This document shows positions 26,791 through 34,705 of a DNA stretch of 64,000 nucleotides, piece by piece. The stretch lies in assembly GCA_009995045.1 (NCBI GenBank), contig JAACQG010000011.1:16596-80595 (forward strand), in the 5' to 3' direction. Each line of letters opens with the position of its first letter. Position 1 is the first letter of the stretch. The DNA is from Alphaproteobacteria bacterium. GTDB lineage: Bacteria; Pseudomonadota; Alphaproteobacteria; Micavibrionales; Micavibrionaceae. The position numbers and the translations under genes are program-made. The notes under the pieces were generated by a model. That model made no database searches. It saw only the letters and a list, made by a program, of their open reading frames with translations, and had not been told where the DNA came from.

Positions 26791-27818
26791 ATAGCTTAGA
26801 GACGATCATTCATAACCAGATTATGCAACACGGGCCGATGGATATTGGTCAGTTTATGGCGATGGCCTTGTCACATCCAAAGCATGGATATTATGTCAGC
26901 CGTGATCCAATCGGCAGTGCAGGGGATTTTGTGACCGCGCCGGAAATTTCGCAGATGTTTGGTGAGGTCGTTGGTGCGTGGGCGGCGCATAGCTGGGTGC
27001 AGATGGGTGCGCCGGAGGCTTTTGTTTTGCTGGAATGTGGGCCGGGGCGTGGAACGCTGATGGCGGATGTGATGCGTGCTTGCGCCGGAATTGACGGGTT
27101 TTGCGATGCGGCTCAGGTGCATTTGATTGAGGTTAGTCCAGAGTTGCGGGCAAAGCAGGGGGAGGTGTTGGCGGGGTATGACCCGATATGGCATGATGGT
27201 TTAGGGGGCGTTTCTGATGATTTGCCGATCCTTGTGATTGCCAATGAGTTTATGGATGCATTGCCGTTTCGCCAGCTTATATATCTTGATGGCGCATGGC
27301 ATGAGCGTGTTGTCAGTGTCAAAGAGGATGCTTTGGTGTTCACGACACGTCCTGCGCCAGAGGTGTTGTGGCCGCAATTCGGTTCGCCGCATTTCGGGGG
27401 TATATATGAGTTTTCTGCGCCGCGATTGAATTTTGTTGATGCGGTGTGTGCGCGGTTAAAGGCGCATCATGGCGCGGCTTTGTTGATTGATTATGGGCAT
27501 GCGTCATCGGCGTTTGGTGATACGTTTCAGGCGGTAAAGGGTCATGAATTTGCGGATGTGTTATCCAATGTTGGTGATGTGGATTTGACGTCGCATGTTG
27601 ATTTTGAACCGTTATATGAGGTGGCGAAGACCCAAGGATGCATTGCACAGCCATTGATGGAGCAGGGTGATTTTCTGCGGATTATGGGCATAGAAGCGCG
27701 GGCGGCTTACTTGGCGCAAAAGGGTGCAAAAGGGATTGAGGCGGATTTAATGCGTTTGATTGATGTCGGTGAGATGGGGGCTTTGTTTAAGGTGATGGAT
27801 GTGCGCTATGGGTTCTGA
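26787..27818 (+). CDS. SAM-dependent methyltransferase, NDUFAF7/MidA family
   Basis: A 343-residue class I methyltransferase of the DUF185 family. In mitochondria NDUFAF7 dimethylates an arginine of the complex I subunit NDUFS2, and alphaproteobacterial homologues are presumed to act on NuoD. The N-terminus has GPMDIGQFMAMALSHPKHGYY, a common family opening; GDFVTAPEISQMFGEVVGAW follows, and the SAM motif is LLECGPGRGTLMADVMR near residues 80-96. VIANEFMDALPF near 150 is the second conserved block. The start overlaps the lgt stop by four bases and its stop lies inside the first codons of pgeF, so all three genes are translationally coupled. Confidence 0.9.
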   Translation: MNSLETIIHNQIMQHGPMDIGQFMAMALSHPKHGYYVSRDPIGSAGDFVTAPEISQMFGEVVGAWAAHSWVQMGAPEAFVLLECGPGRGTLMADVMRACAGIDGFCDAAQVHLIEVSPELRAKQGEVLAGYDPIWHDGLGGVSDDLPILVIANEFMDALPFRQLIYLDGAWHERVVSVKEDALVFTTRPAPEVLWPQFGSPHFGGIYEFSAPRLNFVDAVCARLKAHHGAALLIDYGHASSAFGDTFQAVKGHEFADVLSNVGDVDLTSHVDFEPLYEVAKTQGCIAQPLMEQGDFLRIMGIEARAAYLAQKGAKGIEADLMRLIDVGEMGALFKVMDVRYGF

Positions 27819-28605
27819 TTTGTATTTTAAGATGGATGGGTTTGTTGAGGGTCAAAATGAGGGCAAGGTCTTTCATGGGTTTTTTGGGCGTCAAGGCGGC
27901 GTGAGCCATGGTATATATAGCTCGCTTAATTGTGGGCCAGGGTCAGATGATGATCCGCAGGCGGTGCGTGATAATCGCCGTATTGTTGCCCAAGCCGCGG
28001 GGTGTGATGTGGAGAGTTTGCTGTCACTTCATCAGGTGCATGGGAATGCATGCGTCACTGTTGATACCTTGTATGATCCATATGAAAGGCCGAAAGCCGA
28101 TGCGCATGTGACGGATCAAGTGGGAATCGCGCTTGGTGTGTTAACGGCTGATTGTACGCCGATTTTGTTTCATGGACATAAAGACAATGGCGCGCCGGTG
28201 ATTGGCGCGGCGCATGCAGGATGGGGCGGTGCATTAAAGGGGGCTTCGGCCAGTGTTGTTGAGGCGATGATTGCTTTGGGCGCTTCGCCGGAGAGCATCG
28301 TTGCGTGTATTGGGCCATGTATTTCGCAGGCTTCATATGAGGTGTCGGATGATTTTCTGGCACCTTTCACTGCGGAGGATGCAGATCATAAATCGTTCTT
28401 TATACCGTCGGTGCGTAAGGGGCATATGATGTTTGATTTGGCGGGGTATAATGGGCTTAAGGCTCGTAAGGCAGGTGTGGCAAGGGTTTTGATTAAAGAA
28501 TTGGACACGTATTTCAATGAAGAAGACTTCTTTAGTTATCGCCGTACAACGCATCGTAGCGAGGGTGATTATGGGCGGCAGATCTCTGTTATAAAAATTA
28601 ATTAG
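27799..28605 (+). CDS. pgeF: peptidoglycan editing factor / laccase-domain protein (YfiH)
   Basis: A 268-residue member of the YfiH (PgeF) family, which hydrolyses misincorporated UDP-MurNAc-L-Ser precursors or acts as a purine nucleoside phosphorylase in other members. The metal-binding residues lie in [18 protein letters not shown] and GAAHAGWGG, the usual His, Cys and His ligands. [17 protein letters not shown] near the N-terminus and [16 protein letters not shown] at the end are typical. The ATG at 27799 has AAGG just upstream; an ATG three codons on (27808) is equally possible. It overlaps midA by 20 bases and closes the lgt operon. Confidence 0.93.
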   Translation: MCAMGSDLYFKMDGFVEGQNEGKVFHGFFGRQGGVSHGIYSSLNCGPGSDDDPQAVRDNRRIVAQAAGCDVESLLSLHQVHGNACVTVDTLYDPYERPKADAHVTDQVGIALGVLTADCTPILFHGHKDNGAPVIGAAHAGWGGALKGASASVVEAMIALGASPESIVACIGPCISQASYEVSDDFLAPFTAEDADHKSFFIPSVRKGHMMFDLAGYNGLKARKAGVARVLIKELDTYFNEEDFFSYRRTTHRSEGDYGRQISVIKIN

Positions 28606-28626
28606 GGTTTACGTCCTTTGGGTGGT

Positions 28627-28670
28627 TGATTTTTATATCGGCGTGTCCTTATATGAGGGCGTAAAAATCA
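28627..28670 (+). other. inverted repeat in the leader of prs
   Basis: A perfect 9-bp inverted repeat (TGATTTTTA at 28627-28635 and TAAAAATCA at 28662-28670) encloses a further partial CCT/AGG pairing, and lies 30 to 73 bases before the prs start. It is not followed by a T-run, so it is not an ordinary terminator for pgeF. It may be a protein-binding site or part of a leader structure. Confidence 0.4.
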
Positions 28671-28699
28671 AAAATAATCGCTTGAATAGGGTCTGGCAC

Positions 28700-29632
28700 A
28701 TGAAATTGATATCCGGTAATTCGAATAAGGCTCTTGCGGAGGCGATCTCTTCGTATTTGGATATTCCTCTAACGCAGGCGAGTATTAAGCGGTTTTCGGA
28801 TAATGAAGTCTTTGTTGAGATCATGGAGAATGTTCGCGGCGAGGATTGTTTTTTCATTCAATCGACCTCTTACCCGGCCAATGACCATTTGATGGAATTG
28901 TTGATTTCGATAGATGCGCTTCGTCGTGGGTCGGCGCGCCGCATTACGGCTGTTATTCCTTATTTCGGGTATGCGCGTCAGGATCGCAAGACGGGCGGGC
29001 GCACGCCGATTTCTGCAAAATTGGTGGCGAATTTGATCACGGCTGCTGGTGCGGATCGTGTTTTAACCATGGAGCTTCATGCAGGTCAGATTCAGGGGTT
29101 CTTTGACATTCCCGTTGATAATTTGATTTCCGGGCCTGTGTTTACTCCGCATATTGAAGAGACATTTAATGGTGAGAAGATTTGTATCGTATCGCCGGAT
29201 GTTGGCGGGGTTGTGAGGGCGCGTTCATTGGCGAAAAGAATTGGTGCGGATTTAGCGATTATTGATAAGCGCCGCGAAAAAGCCGGTGTTTCAGAGGTGA
29301 TGCATGTTATTGGTGAGGTCGAGGGCAAGGTTTGTTTGCTTGTTGATGACATCGTTGATTCTGGTGGCACGCTCTGTAATGCGGCGGGCGCGTTGAAAGA
29401 AAATGGCGCGAAAGAGGTTCATGCCTATGTTGTGCATGGCGTTCTTTCGGGCGAGGCGTGTAACAAAATTCAAGCATCACCGATGGAAAAATTGGTGATT
29501 ACCGACAGCATCGTGGCGACCGAAGAGGTTGCGGCTTGTGAGAAGGTTGTTCAGCTTTCTGTTGCTTCGTTGATTGGCGAGGCCGCGCGCCGCATATCGG
29601 AAGAGCGTTCGATTTCTGCTTTGTTTAAATAA
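28700..29632 (+). CDS. prs: ribose-phosphate pyrophosphokinase
   Basis: A 310-residue PRPP synthetase that makes phosphoribosyl pyrophosphate for nucleotides, His and Trp. The family N-terminus [17 protein letters not shown] is at the chosen ATG; the frame is open 26 codons further up but that part is unlike the family. [46 protein letters not shown] is split here over residues 57-101 and carries the ATP-binding His and Arg; the PRPP-binding loop is [12 protein letters not shown] near 213-224. An AGGG lies nine bases before the ATG. An inverted repeat in the leader may be regulatory. It is followed by the small gene at 29690. Confidence 0.96.
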   Translation: MKLISGNSNKALAEAISSYLDIPLTQASIKRFSDNEVFVEIMENVRGEDCFFIQSTSYPANDHLMELLISIDALRRGSARRITAVIPYFGYARQDRKTGGRTPISAKLVANLITAAGADRVLTMELHAGQIQGFFDIPVDNLISGPVFTPHIEETFNGEKICIVSPDVGGVVRARSLAKRIGADLAIIDKRREKAGVSEVMHVIGEVEGKVCLLVDDIVDSGGTLCNAAGALKENGAKEVHAYVVHGVLSGEACNKIQASPMEKLVITDSIVATEEVAACEKVVQLSVASLIGEAARRISEERSISALFK

Positions 29633-29654
29633 AAATTCTGTGCTGTGATTTTCT

Positions 29655-29683
29655 TTGACAAGCTTACACCTTATTATTATGTA
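29655..29683 (+). promoter_or_regulatory. sigma70-type promoter placed for a leaderless transcript
   Basis: A consensus -35 box TTGACA at 29655-29660, a 17-base spacer, and a TATGTA -10 box at 29678-29683. A start of transcription seven bases after the -10 box falls on the ATG at 29690, which has no Shine-Dalgarno sequence. Confidence 0.5.
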
Positions 29684-29689
29684 TAACGC

Positions 29690-29935
29690 ATGAGTTGGAT
29701 GGGACGAAGAATCGCGGATGGTTTTGGTTTGGCTGCGGCTGGGCTGATTGTCTCTGGTGGCTTGGCGTATGCATCGCCCTCTGATTATGCGGATTTAGCG
29801 GCGGATCCTACGCAACATGGTGGGCGGGCGACCAAATTGGTACAGGCATTTACTATGGTTGAGCCCAATACCGCGCTGATCTTGGGGGCGGGCAGTCTCT
29901 TGCTTAGCATGTATATGCATCATCACGCCAAATAG
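29690..29935 (+). CDS. small membrane protein, 81 aa
   Basis: An 81-residue protein with two hydrophobic segments: GLAAAGLIVSGGLAYAS near residues 11-27, which could be a signal-anchor, and ALILGAGSLLLSMYMHHHAK at the C-terminus, which ends with a His-rich tail. Between them lies a polar part (DYADLAADPTQHGGRATKLVQ). No family was recognised. Support for the gene is its own well-formed promoter, a complete frame, and its place between prs and rplY without overlap. There is no ribosome site, and the predicted transcript would begin at or next to the ATG. The short C-terminal HHH could bind metal, but that is only a composition remark. Confidence 0.65.
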   Translation: MSWMGRRIADGFGLAAAGLIVSGGLAYASPSDYADLAADPTQHGGRATKLVQAFTMVEPNTALILGAGSLLLSMYMHHHAK

Positions 29936-30039
29936 GGCGTAAAAAAACCTTGTAATCCTTTTCGTAATCTGGTTAATTCGCGCATTGCAACGCGCCTTAA
30001 TCCCCCTGGAGTTTGGCGCATATTAAAAAGGAAAATGCT

Positions 30040-30717
30040 ATGTCAAAGAATTATGCTTTGGAAGCGGATGCGAGAGACACTGTTGGCAAGGGGGCCGCAC
30101 GTACACTTCGCCGCGAAGGAAAAATCCCAGCCGTGATTTACGGTGATAAAAAAGAGCCGATTAAAATTACGCTCGATTCGAACACAATCAATGTTGTTTA
30201 TAACAAGGGCCACATGTTCACAACGCTTTGTGACCTTAATGTTGGTAGCGATAAGCACCTTGTTCTTGCGCGTGATATTCAAACACACCCAGTAACAGAT
30301 GTTGTTGATCATGTTGATTTCTTGCGCGTGACTGCGAAGACGAAAATTGCGGTTGATGTTCCTGTTCAGTTTATCAATGAAGACAAATCCCCTGGTATTG
30401 AAGAGAAGGGCGTATTGAACGTTGTTCGTCATACTGTTGAGCTTCGTTGTTCAGCGACGAATATCCCTGACTATCTTGAAGTTGATTTGACTGGTAAGAA
30501 GCACGGCGATTCTATCAATATTAGCGATGCTAACCTTCAAGACGGTACAACACCGGTGATTGATAATCGTGACTTCACGATTGCGACATTGCTTGCACCG
30601 AAGAAGTTGGAAGACATTGAAGCAGAAGAAGCGGCGGAAGCTGACGCGGATGCCGCAGAGGATGCTGCGGACGGTGACGATGCTGCTGAAGAGTCTAAAG
30701 AAGACGCAGGCGAGTAA
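30040..30717 (+). CDS. rplY: 50S ribosomal protein L25 (general stress protein Ctc type)
   Basis: A 225-residue long-form L25/TL5, which binds 5S rRNA. The N-terminal domain contains the standard block GKGAARTLRREGKIPAVIYG at residues 18-37 and HLVLARDIQTHPVTDVVDHVDF; the C-terminal beta domain contains ELRCSATNIPDYLEVDLTG. A tail of about 35 residues is made almost only of E, A and D. The ATG at 30040 follows AAGGAAAA; a frame extension to 30013 is not typical. The leader 29936-30039 has a short GCGC-loop-GCGC hairpin flanked by TTAA. A clear terminator follows the gene. rplY-pth-ychF is a very common order in proteobacteria; here the last two are separated by an insertion. Confidence 0.94.
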   Translation: MSKNYALEADARDTVGKGAARTLRREGKIPAVIYGDKKEPIKITLDSNTINVVYNKGHMFTTLCDLNVGSDKHLVLARDIQTHPVTDVVDHVDFLRVTAKTKIAVDVPVQFINEDKSPGIEEKGVLNVVRHTVELRCSATNIPDYLEVDLTGKKHGDSINISDANLQDGTTPVIDNRDFTIATLLAPKKLEDIEAEEAAEADADAAEDAADGDDAAEESKEDAGE

Positions 30718-30741
30718 GCTGCTTATCTTTATAAGATTTTT

Positions 30742-30772
30742 AAAAAGAGGGGTTTAGGCTCCTCTTTTTTTT
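30742..30772 (+). terminator. Rho-independent terminator after rplY
   Basis: A 9-bp stem (AAAAAGAGG at 30742-30750, CCTCTTTTT at 30761-30769) followed by a run of T, between rplY and pth. Confidence 0.8.
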
Positions 30773-30826
30773 ACGCCTTTGTTAATGGCGGCTGTAAAAA
30801 ATAAAATCGGGCGGCTATAGTTTGTT

Positions 30827-31450
30827 ATGTTTTCAATGTTTAAAAAGAGTGATCCGAATATGTGGTTATTGGTGGGGCTTGGCAATCCAGGCGATAAGTA
30901 TAAGGGCAATCGGCATAATATCGGTTTTATGGTGATTGACGCGATTGCGGATGGTGCGGTTCATTTTCCGCCCTATAAATCCAAGTTTCAAAGTCATATG
31001 AGCGAGGCAAAGGTCGGTGATAGCCGTTTTGTTTTGTTAAAGCCGCAGACATTTATGAATGAATCGGGGCAGGGGGTGCGCAAAGCTGCGCAGTTTTATA
31101 AAATACCCCCTGAGCGTATTATTATTTTTCATGACGAATTAGATTTAAAACCGGGTGATGTACGGGTGAAAAAGGATGGTGGCCTTGCGGGGCATAATGG
31201 ATTGAAGTCGATTAAGGCGCATTTGGGCACGGCGGATTTTTGGCGTTTTCGCATTGGGATTGGGCACCCGGGGGATAAGAACCGTGTGAGCGATTACGTG
31301 CTGAGTGATTTCGCGAAGTCGGAAGGCGCTATCGTTGAGGCTTATGAGGATGGTTTTGCGGATTCCTATGAGATCATCGCGCGCGATGGGGTTGAGGCTT
31401 ATGCTCAATCTGTTGTGGATTGCGTGCAGCGCCGTATAAAGGCATTATAA
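30827..31450 (+). CDS. pth: peptidyl-tRNA hydrolase
   Basis: A 207-residue hydrolase that frees tRNA from dropped-off peptidyl-tRNA. The signature LLVGLGNPGDKYKGNRHNIGF near residues 14-34 holds the catalytic His, VLLKPQTFMNESGQGV near 65-80 holds the conserved Asn, and FHDELDLKPGDVRVKKDGG follows with the catalytic Asp. GHNGLKSI and RIGIGHPGD are also present. No Shine-Dalgarno sequence precedes the ATG; a TATAGT box at 30816-30821 lies five bases before it, suggesting a leaderless message with a weak -35. A second ATG three codons on is possible. The usual partner ychF is 2.1 kb downstream, beyond two minus-strand genes. Confidence 0.95.
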   Translation: MFSMFKKSDPNMWLLVGLGNPGDKYKGNRHNIGFMVIDAIADGAVHFPPYKSKFQSHMSEAKVGDSRFVLLKPQTFMNESGQGVRKAAQFYKIPPERIIIFHDELDLKPGDVRVKKDGGLAGHNGLKSIKAHLGTADFWRFRIGIGHPGDKNRVSDYVLSDFAKSEGAIVEAYEDGFADSYEIIARDGVEAYAQSVVDCVQRRIKAL

Positions 31451-31487
31451 ATTTAGTCTTACTATTTACTATCTATGATGGATTGGG

Positions 31488-32015
31488 TTAGTTTCCGGCT
31501 GGGCCAGCTTGCATCGCTTCCATTAATGCTTGATCAATAGCATTGGGTCGTGGGGCAGGTCTTATGCTTTGTGTTAGAGGGGCGTATTGAGTTGCTGCTT
31601 CTGACGTGCCTGATTGAATGGCCTCCGAGAATATTGACATTATTGTCTGGTATTTATCTTTTATGGATTGCGTGGCTCTTTCGTCAATATCTGTAAATTG
31701 AGCCGTAAAAGATAATGCTGCGGCTGTTGTGAGAGTTATGATGTAGGCATGAGCCCATTCGTCGCGTTGTACTTTACGTAGCGCTTTTTTGGGGTTTGCT
31801 GCTAAGTCACCGAAACGTTGTGCCGCGGCGTTTTCTTGCTTTATTCTTTTTAAGACTTTGGCTTCTTTCGCAGCGTCTTTGGTGGCTTTTTTTATATCTG
31901 CTTTTTTGGCAGCAAGGGTTTCTTCGCGTGTATGCACTTCATTGTTAGCTTCAGCTAGTGCTTCATCTATGGATTGTGGTGCTTCATCTTTTTTTGGTTT
32001 TCCAAATAGTCTCAC
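31488..32015 (-). CDS. hypothetical protein with basic coiled-coil N-terminus and one hydrophobic segment
   Basis: About 175 residues from a GTG at 32015, chosen because AGGGAAA lies seven bases upstream; a GTG at 32045 gives 185 residues but has no clear ribosome site. The first 90 residues are charged and helical (ADIKKATKDAAKEAKVLKRIKQENAAAQRFGD), followed by a hydrophobic helix (AYIITLTTAAALSFTAQF near 97-114) and a less ordered C-terminal part with many Gln and Pro (SIRPAPRPN). I recognise no family. It is the downstream member of the minus-strand insert between pth and ychF and lies 69 bases after the flagellin gene, so the two may be co-transcribed. Confidence 0.7.
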   Translation of the reverse strand: MRLFGKPKKDEAPQSIDEALAEANNEVHTREETLAAKKADIKKATKDAAKEAKVLKRIKQENAAAQRFGDLAANPKKALRKVQRDEWAHAYIITLTTAAALSFTAQFTDIDERATQSIKDKYQTIMSIFSEAIQSGTSEAATQYAPLTQSIRPAPRPNAIDQALMEAMQAGPAGN

Positions 32016-32084
32016 GGTGCATTTCCCTATGAATGTTATTTTCACAGAGATTTAGTATAAATATTCTGTTATGTCAAATATTAA

Positions 32085-33395
32085 TTAAAAGAGTTCGGCG
32101 ACGCTTCTGGTTTGGGAGGAGAAGGCGAGGGTGCTGAATTGGATGGATTGGCGGGTTTGCAGGGCAAGCAGGTTTGCGCCTTCTTCGTTTTGATCGGCGA
32201 GGGTGAGGTCGTCGCGGCCATTTTGAAGGGTGTTGATGATGTTGCGTGTGAAGTCTTGGCGCGCGGTAACGATGGAGAGGTCGGTTTGGAGCGTTGATGT
32301 GTATTTGCGTAATGTGAGGCGGGCATTATTGATGTGTTCGCGAGATTTCTGTAAGGTGCTGAGAAGTCCGAAATCAGCGTCAATTATACCTAATCCAAGG
32401 CTTGAGGCGTCAATACCATCGCTTACCAATGTGCTTGTTCGCTGTTCGTTAAAGGCGATTGTTAGGTTTTCGTCTTCGAGCAGGTTTATGCCACGATAAT
32501 TTGCATCTTTTACGATGAGGTCGATTTGTTTTAAAATCTCGTTGTAATCGGCCTCGTACTCTGCGGCGCGTTTTTTTTTGGCGATCGGAAGAACAACATC
32601 ATTGCTTTCAAAGAGGGTGATATTATCAAAACGAGAGTCGCCATCATCGCCCGGGCCGTCATCGTCGTTAATTAGTGTTAAGAAATTAAAGTTGCCTTCA
32701 AAGTATTCTCCAACAGGGATTTCAATCGTTTCTACTTCGCCTGATCCGGTGTATTGAAAAGTTGGCTCAGGGGCGCTAACTGCAAACCCACCAGATTGGG
32801 TGCCGTATATATAAAATCGATTTATGCTGTTTGTCAGATTATTATCGTCTTCAAAACCAATTGATACGATTTCAGGGATGTTTGAGCTTTGATAGTCAAA
32901 ACGCAATACTGTGTTTTCTGTGATCGTGTAATCAAGCTCTAGTTTTTTCCATAGATTTCCATCCAGTTTTATGGATTTTCCATCATTATCAATTGTTACT
33001 AAGCCACCAAAATCTTGTGATGGCACATAGCTGCTGAGATCGGCAAGGCTGTCTACTATGATATTTGGCAGGGGTTCGTTGTTTGGGTATAGCTCTAGTT
33101 CGGCTTCGTTTAAGAGGGCGTCTGCTTGGTTTAGAAGTTTCAGGATTGCTTCCACGCCTGTTGCGGTCTCGTCTATGGCTTTTATGCCTTGTCCGATATT
33201 GTCTAATAAGCGTGTGAGGTCAGATGCGCGGTTGTTGAGGGCGCGAGAGGTGAAGAAATTTTGAGGGTCTTGGAGGGCGTTGTTTACATCTTTGCCGGTC
33301 GCAAGATTCTGCTGCACGCGGTCGATTGTCCGTTGCGCGCTTTGTATAGCAAGCAGTTGGCTCTGTTGGGAGCCTGTTAAAATGTTTCCGACCAT
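32085..33395 (-). CDS. flagellin-like protein with an inserted beta-sandwich domain
   Basis: A 436-residue flagellin family protein. The N-terminal helical D0/D1 region covers about residues 1-100 (SQLLAIQSAQRTIDRVQQNLATGK, then NNRASDLTRLLDNIGQGIKAI) and the C-terminal D1/D0 region covers about 275-436 (ARLTLRKYTSTLQTDLSIVTARQDFTRNIINTL, ending SVAELF). Between them, residues 118-264 form a beta-rich domain with WKKLELDYTITENTVLRFDY, IVSIGFEDD, FYIYGTQ, EIPVGEYFEG and SRFDNITLFE, a pattern like modules in secreted polysaccharide-binding proteins. No signal peptide is present, as expected for export by the flagellar type III system. No other flagellar gene is in the window. It could be a main or minor filament protein, or a hook-associated FlgL-like protein. 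Confidence 0.85.
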   Translation of the reverse strand: MVGNILTGSQQSQLLAIQSAQRTIDRVQQNLATGKDVNNALQDPQNFFTSRALNNRASDLTRLLDNIGQGIKAIDETATGVEAILKLLNQADALLNEAELELYPNNEPLPNIIVDSLADLSSYVPSQDFGGLVTIDNDGKSIKLDGNLWKKLELDYTITENTVLRFDYQSSNIPEIVSIGFEDDNNLTNSINRFYIYGTQSGGFAVSAPEPTFQYTGSGEVETIEIPVGEYFEGNFNFLTLINDDDGPGDDGDSRFDNITLFESNDVVLPIAKKKRAAEYEADYNEILKQIDLIVKDANYRGINLLEDENLTIAFNEQRTSTLVSDGIDASSLGLGIIDADFGLLSTLQKSREHINNARLTLRKYTSTLQTDLSIVTARQDFTRNIINTLQNGRDDLTLADQNEEGANLLALQTRQSIQFSTLAFSSQTRSVAELF

Positions 33396-33583
33396 TCTCG
33401 TCTGTTATCTGTGCCTGCATTCCTTGCGGACACAATTCTCCTATTATTTCCATCGTACATGAAATTGGTTAGGAAACCTCTAAAACTCTTATGTTTTCCA
33501 ATGGTTTTGATGTGGTTTATCTATTGTATTTAGGGGCGAAAGAATTTATTCATGTGGTTGCTTATTTTACAAAGGTGGAAGAT

Positions 33584-34690
33584 ATGAGTTTTAATTGTGG
33601 AATTGTTGGCTTGCCGAATGTCGGTAAATCTACGTTGTTTAATGCGTTGACGGCGACCCAAGCGGCGCAGGCGGCGAATTTTCCGTTTTGTACGATTGAG
33701 CCCAATACGGGGATTGTTGCCCTTCCTGATGCACGGCTTGATAAAATTGCCAAGATCGGTGGATCGGCGAAGACGGTTCCGGCGCAGTTGGAGTTTGTTG
33801 ATATTGCTGGCCTTGTGAAGGGGGCATCAACGGGCGAGGGGCTTGGTAATAAATTTTTGGCCAATATTCGTGATACTGATGCGATTATTCATGTTCTGCG
33901 GTGTTTTGAAGATGATGATATCACGCATGTGGATGGATCAGTTGATCCGATTCGTGATGCGGAAACGATTGAGATGGAGTTGATTCTCGCGGATATGTCA
34001 TCCATTGAAAACCAGATTAACTCGCTCGGTAAAAAGGCGCGTGGCGCGGATAAGGAAGCCAAGGCTCAGCTTGAAATGGCGGAAAAGATACAAGTGATTT
34101 TGGAGGCTGGAAAGCCTGCGCGCACATTTGAGGTTGGTGATGATCCTGATGAGAAACGCGCGTTTAAGATGCTGCAGCTTTTGTCGTCTAAACCAGTGCT
34201 TTATGTTTGTAATGTGAGCGAGGATGATGCGGCGACTGGCAATGCTCTATCTGCTAAGGTCGCGGAGATGGCGGAAAGCCAAGGCGCGCAGAGCGTGATT
34301 ATTTCTGCGGCGGTGGAATCCGAGATTGCGCAGATGGACAGCCCGGAAGATCAGGCGGAATTTTTGGAATCTATGGGCTTAGAAGAAGCAGGCTTGAACA
34401 AGATTATTACGGCTGGTTTCAAGTTGCTTGGTTTGCATACATATTTCACCGTAGGGCCAAAAGAGGCGCGGGCATGGACGGTTCGTGTTGGCGCGAAGGG
34501 GCCGGAAGCCGCGGGTGTTATTCACTCTGATTTCGAGAAGGGCTACATCAAGGCGGAGACGATTGGTTTCGATGATTATGTTACCCTTGGCGGGGAAAGC
34601 GGTGCAAAAGAAGCAGGTAAAATGCGCCAAGAGGGTAAGGATTATGTTGTTAAGGATGGGGATATTATCCTATTTAGATTCAATGTTTAA
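33584..34690 (+). CDS. ychF: redox-regulated ATPase, Obg family
   Basis: A 368-residue P-loop protein of the YchF/OLA1 group, which binds ribosomes and prefers ATP over GTP. The P-loop GLPNVGKST is at residues 9-17, a switch-like segment QLEFVDIAGLVKGAS near 60-74 includes DIAG in place of the usual DTPG, and a coiled-coil region lies near 130-165. The C-terminal TGS domain (AGFKLLGLHTYFTVGPKEARAWTV) is intact. The frame extends upstream, but the ATG at 33584 has AAGGTGG at six bases and the standard start MSFNCGIVGLPNVGKS. pth, its usual neighbour, is separated by the flagellin insert. Confidence 0.96.
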   Translation: MSFNCGIVGLPNVGKSTLFNALTATQAAQAANFPFCTIEPNTGIVALPDARLDKIAKIGGSAKTVPAQLEFVDIAGLVKGASTGEGLGNKFLANIRDTDAIIHVLRCFEDDDITHVDGSVDPIRDAETIEMELILADMSSIENQINSLGKKARGADKEAKAQLEMAEKIQVILEAGKPARTFEVGDDPDEKRAFKMLQLLSSKPVLYVCNVSEDDAATGNALSAKVAEMAESQGAQSVIISAAVESEIAQMDSPEDQAEFLESMGLEEAGLNKIITAGFKLLGLHTYFTVGPKEARAWTVRVGAKGPEAAGVIHSDFEKGYIKAETIGFDDYVTLGGESGAKEAGKMRQEGKDYVVKDGDIILFRFNV

Positions 34691-34705
34691 TCCATATGGA
34701 TTGCT

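Noticed and set aside
29973-30000. TTAA/GCGC nested repeat in the rplY leader as an autoregulatory structure
   Set aside because: The paired segments are only four bases each and are individually self-complementary, so pairing is weak evidence.
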